Positions 62,948 to 64,000 of a DNA stretch of 64,000 nucleotides are shown here, one piece after another. A program made the position numbers and the translations under genes. Below the pieces are notes generated by a model, which saw only the letters and a program-made list of their open reading frames with translations, did no database searches and was not told the DNA's origin. The first letter of the stretch is position 1, and every line of letters starts with the position of its first letter. This DNA comes from Oryzibacter oryziterrae (GTDB taxonomy: Bacteria > Pseudomonadota > Alphaproteobacteria > Rhizobiales > Pleomorphomonadaceae): positions 26,074 through 90,073 of the forward strand of contig NZ_JAKJIC010000017.1 of assembly GCF_021864535.1 (NCBI RefSeq), given 5' to 3'.

Positions 62948-64000
62948 ATGAAGACACTTGGATATCTCTTCTCGGCGTTTCTGCTTTCGAGCGTGGCCCT
63001 GTCGGACGCTGTCGCGGGCGACGACTGGCAGGTTGCTGCCGTAACGGGCACGGCTTATCGCCAGGATGGGGGCAAGTGGGTGCGTCTTGCCGCCGGCGAC
63101 CGCGTCGGCGATGGTGAAGCAGTCAAGACGCTCGGCTCGGGCGCGCTCACCATCAGGCGCGCCGGCGTGACCATCACCGTTGCCCCCAACAGCTTCATCA
63201 AGGTCTCCGACCGGGCCAAGGGCGGCATGACCGACGTCTTCGAGCGGACCGGCAGCGCGCAGGTCGAGGTCGATCCCGCCCGGCACATCCGGCTCGCCGT
63301 CGAGACGCCCTATATGGCGGCGGTCGTCAAGGGCACCGTGTTCACGGTCTCGACCGAAGGCACCATGTCGGCCACCACGGTCCAGCGCGGTCGCGTGGCC
63401 GTCATCGACATCCACAACGAATTGCAATCGGAGATCACCGCCGGTCAGGCGGCCCGCTCCGGTCCCGGCATGCCGCTGTCGCTCTCCGGTTCGGGCCGGA
63501 TCGCGCAGGTCAAGACCTTCAAGGGGACGATCTACAAGGTGGCTGAAGACGGAACGCTGACCCAGATCAAGAAGACGACCAGCGAGACGCCAGGCACACC
63601 CCCGACCAAGAGCCCGTCGACGACAACGGCCGGCAGCACATCCCACGGCCAGAAGCCGGACAAGGGCGGGAAGCCCGGCAGTACCGGAGGCACCAGCGGA
63701 AACGGCAGTAGCGACGCGGGCAACGGCGGAAACGGTAACGGCGGCGGAAACGACCACGGTGGTGGAAACGGCGGTGGTAACGACCACGGTGGCGGAAACG
63801 GCAGCGGCGACGACCACGGCGGTGGAAACGACGGCGGCAACGACCACGGCGGCGGAAACGACCACGGCGGTGGAAACGGCAGCGGCGACGACCACGGCGG
63901 TGGAAACGGCGGCGGCAACGACCACGGCGGCGGTAACGACCACGGCGGTGGAAACGGCGGCCGTTGCGACCTCGGCAGCGGAAGCGGCCGCGACAACGAC
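62948..64000 (+). CDS. FecR-domain exported protein with Gly/Asn/Asp/His repeat tail (3' end outside window)
   Basis: 351 codons up to the window edge and still open. The ATG at 62948 follows TGGAGG; ATG 62945 is an alternative but too close to it. A signal peptide (MKTLGYLFSAFLLSSVALSD...VAG) leads to a FecR domain at residues ~28-200 (VTGTAYRQDGGKWVRLAAGD, LAVETPYMAAVVKGTVFTVS, GRVAVIDIHNELQSEITAGQ). A Thr/Ser/Pro/Lys-rich linker (~200-255) and then a tail built from GGN-DHG units follow. FecR domains occur in sigma-factor regulators but also in secreted surface proteins. The signal peptide and absence of an ECF sigma gene favour a surface or periplasmic role. Confidence 0.8.
   Translation, partial: MKTLGYLFSAFLLSSVALSDAVAGDDWQVAAVTGTAYRQDGGKWVRLAAGDRVGDGEAVKTLGSGALTIRRAGVTITVAPNSFIKVSDRAKGGMTDVFERTGSAQVEVDPARHIRLAVETPYMAAVVKGTVFTVSTEGTMSATTVQRGRVAVIDIHNELQSEITAGQAARSGPGMPLSLSGSGRIAQVKTFKGTIYKVAEDGTLTQIKKTTSETPGTPPTKSPSTTTAGSTSHGQKPDKGGKPGSTGGTSGNGSSDAGNGGNGNGGGNDHGGGNGGGNDHGGGNGSGDDHGGGNDGGNDHGGGNDHGGGNGSGDDHGGGNGGGNDHGGGNDHGGGNGGRCDLGSGSGRDND
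63722..63957 (+). repeat. In-frame minisatellite encoding GGGN/NDHGGGN units
   Basis: About 236 bp of degenerate tandem units built on AACGACCACGGCGGCGG and related 15-18 bp blocks. The reading frame of the FecR protein is kept throughout. Units alternate NDHGGG, GDDHGGG and NGGG. Third-position variation between units argues that it is old enough to be maintained as protein sequence. Confidence 0.75.

Noticed and set aside
63722..63957. CRISPR-like regular repeats near the right edge
   Set aside because: Units are 15-18 bp, contiguous, in frame and translated as Gly/Asn/Asp/His repeats; there are no spacers and no cas genes.

Overview
The window looks like a chromosomal stretch from a GC-rich alphaproteobacterium of the order Hyphomicrobiales (Rhizobiales), possibly near Pleomorphomonas or Kaistia. 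This rests on codon use, an abundance of ABC importers with LacI, SorC, RpiR, GntR and ROK regulators, and rhizobial-type palindromic intergenic repeats (CTAGAGCAATTCC and CCGATCAGG hairpins, and about 130 bp elements ending in CCTTCTCCC...GGGGAGAAGG). I see no tRNA, rRNA, prophage, insertion sequence, CRISPR array or housekeeping gene. It is a scavenging and catabolic region with eight binding-protein-dependent ABC importers and about 15 hydrolases or catabolic enzymes.

Layout. 0-6.4 kb: LacI repressor (cut by the left edge), divergent from a sugar importer (binding protein and two permeases, no ATPase) and a GH2 beta-galactosidase-like enzyme. 6.4-11.1 kb: SorC regulator divergent from a split transketolase and an FGGY kinase; apulose 4-phosphate or another phosphorylated ketose is a plausible intermediate. 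11.9-15.1 kb: glycine betaine/choline-type importer. 15.2-22.6 kb: LacI regulator divergent from a ribose-type importer, a TIM-barrel isomerase/epimerase and a Gfo/Idh/MocA dehydrogenase. 22.9-32.9 kb: a seven-gene minus-strand operon (RpiR regulator, peptide importer, M81/MlrC-like peptidase) divergent from an N-acylamino acid racemase and a GNAT acyltransferase, read here as a D-amino acid or D-peptide salvage locus. 33-40.6 kb: a second SorC regulator; a polyamine-type importer with a hydantoin/Asp-Glu racemase, divergent from a GntR/FCD regulator. 40.9-57.7 kb: an orphan protein, an ArsR-like regulator with a beta-rich sensor domain, a GH51 arabinofuranosidase, a complete sugar importer, a ROK regulator, a six-hairpin glycosidase, a GNAT protein and a second complete sugar importer. 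57.9-62.7 kb: GntR regulator, polar amino acid importer without ATPase, and gamma-glutamyltransferase. 62.9 kb to the right edge: a FecR-domain secreted protein with a long Gly/Asn/Asp/His repeat tail, incomplete.

The genes read as modules of sensor, importer and cytoplasmic enzyme for plant-derived sugars, compatible solutes, peptides and modified amino acids. Three things below gene level stand out. Predicted operators sit between divergent genes, notably a GAATAnnTATTC pair around the first SorC gene and a doubled TGTAAA..TTTACA site at the ribose-type locus. Every binding-protein gene that is followed by another gene of its operon has a palindrome or repeat in the spacer just downstream. 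Two kinds of structured dispersed DNA occur: a two-hairpin repeat with compensatory stem changes (three copies) and a MITE-like nested inverted repeat at 36.5-36.8 kb. All functions come from reading the sequence; no database search was possible.
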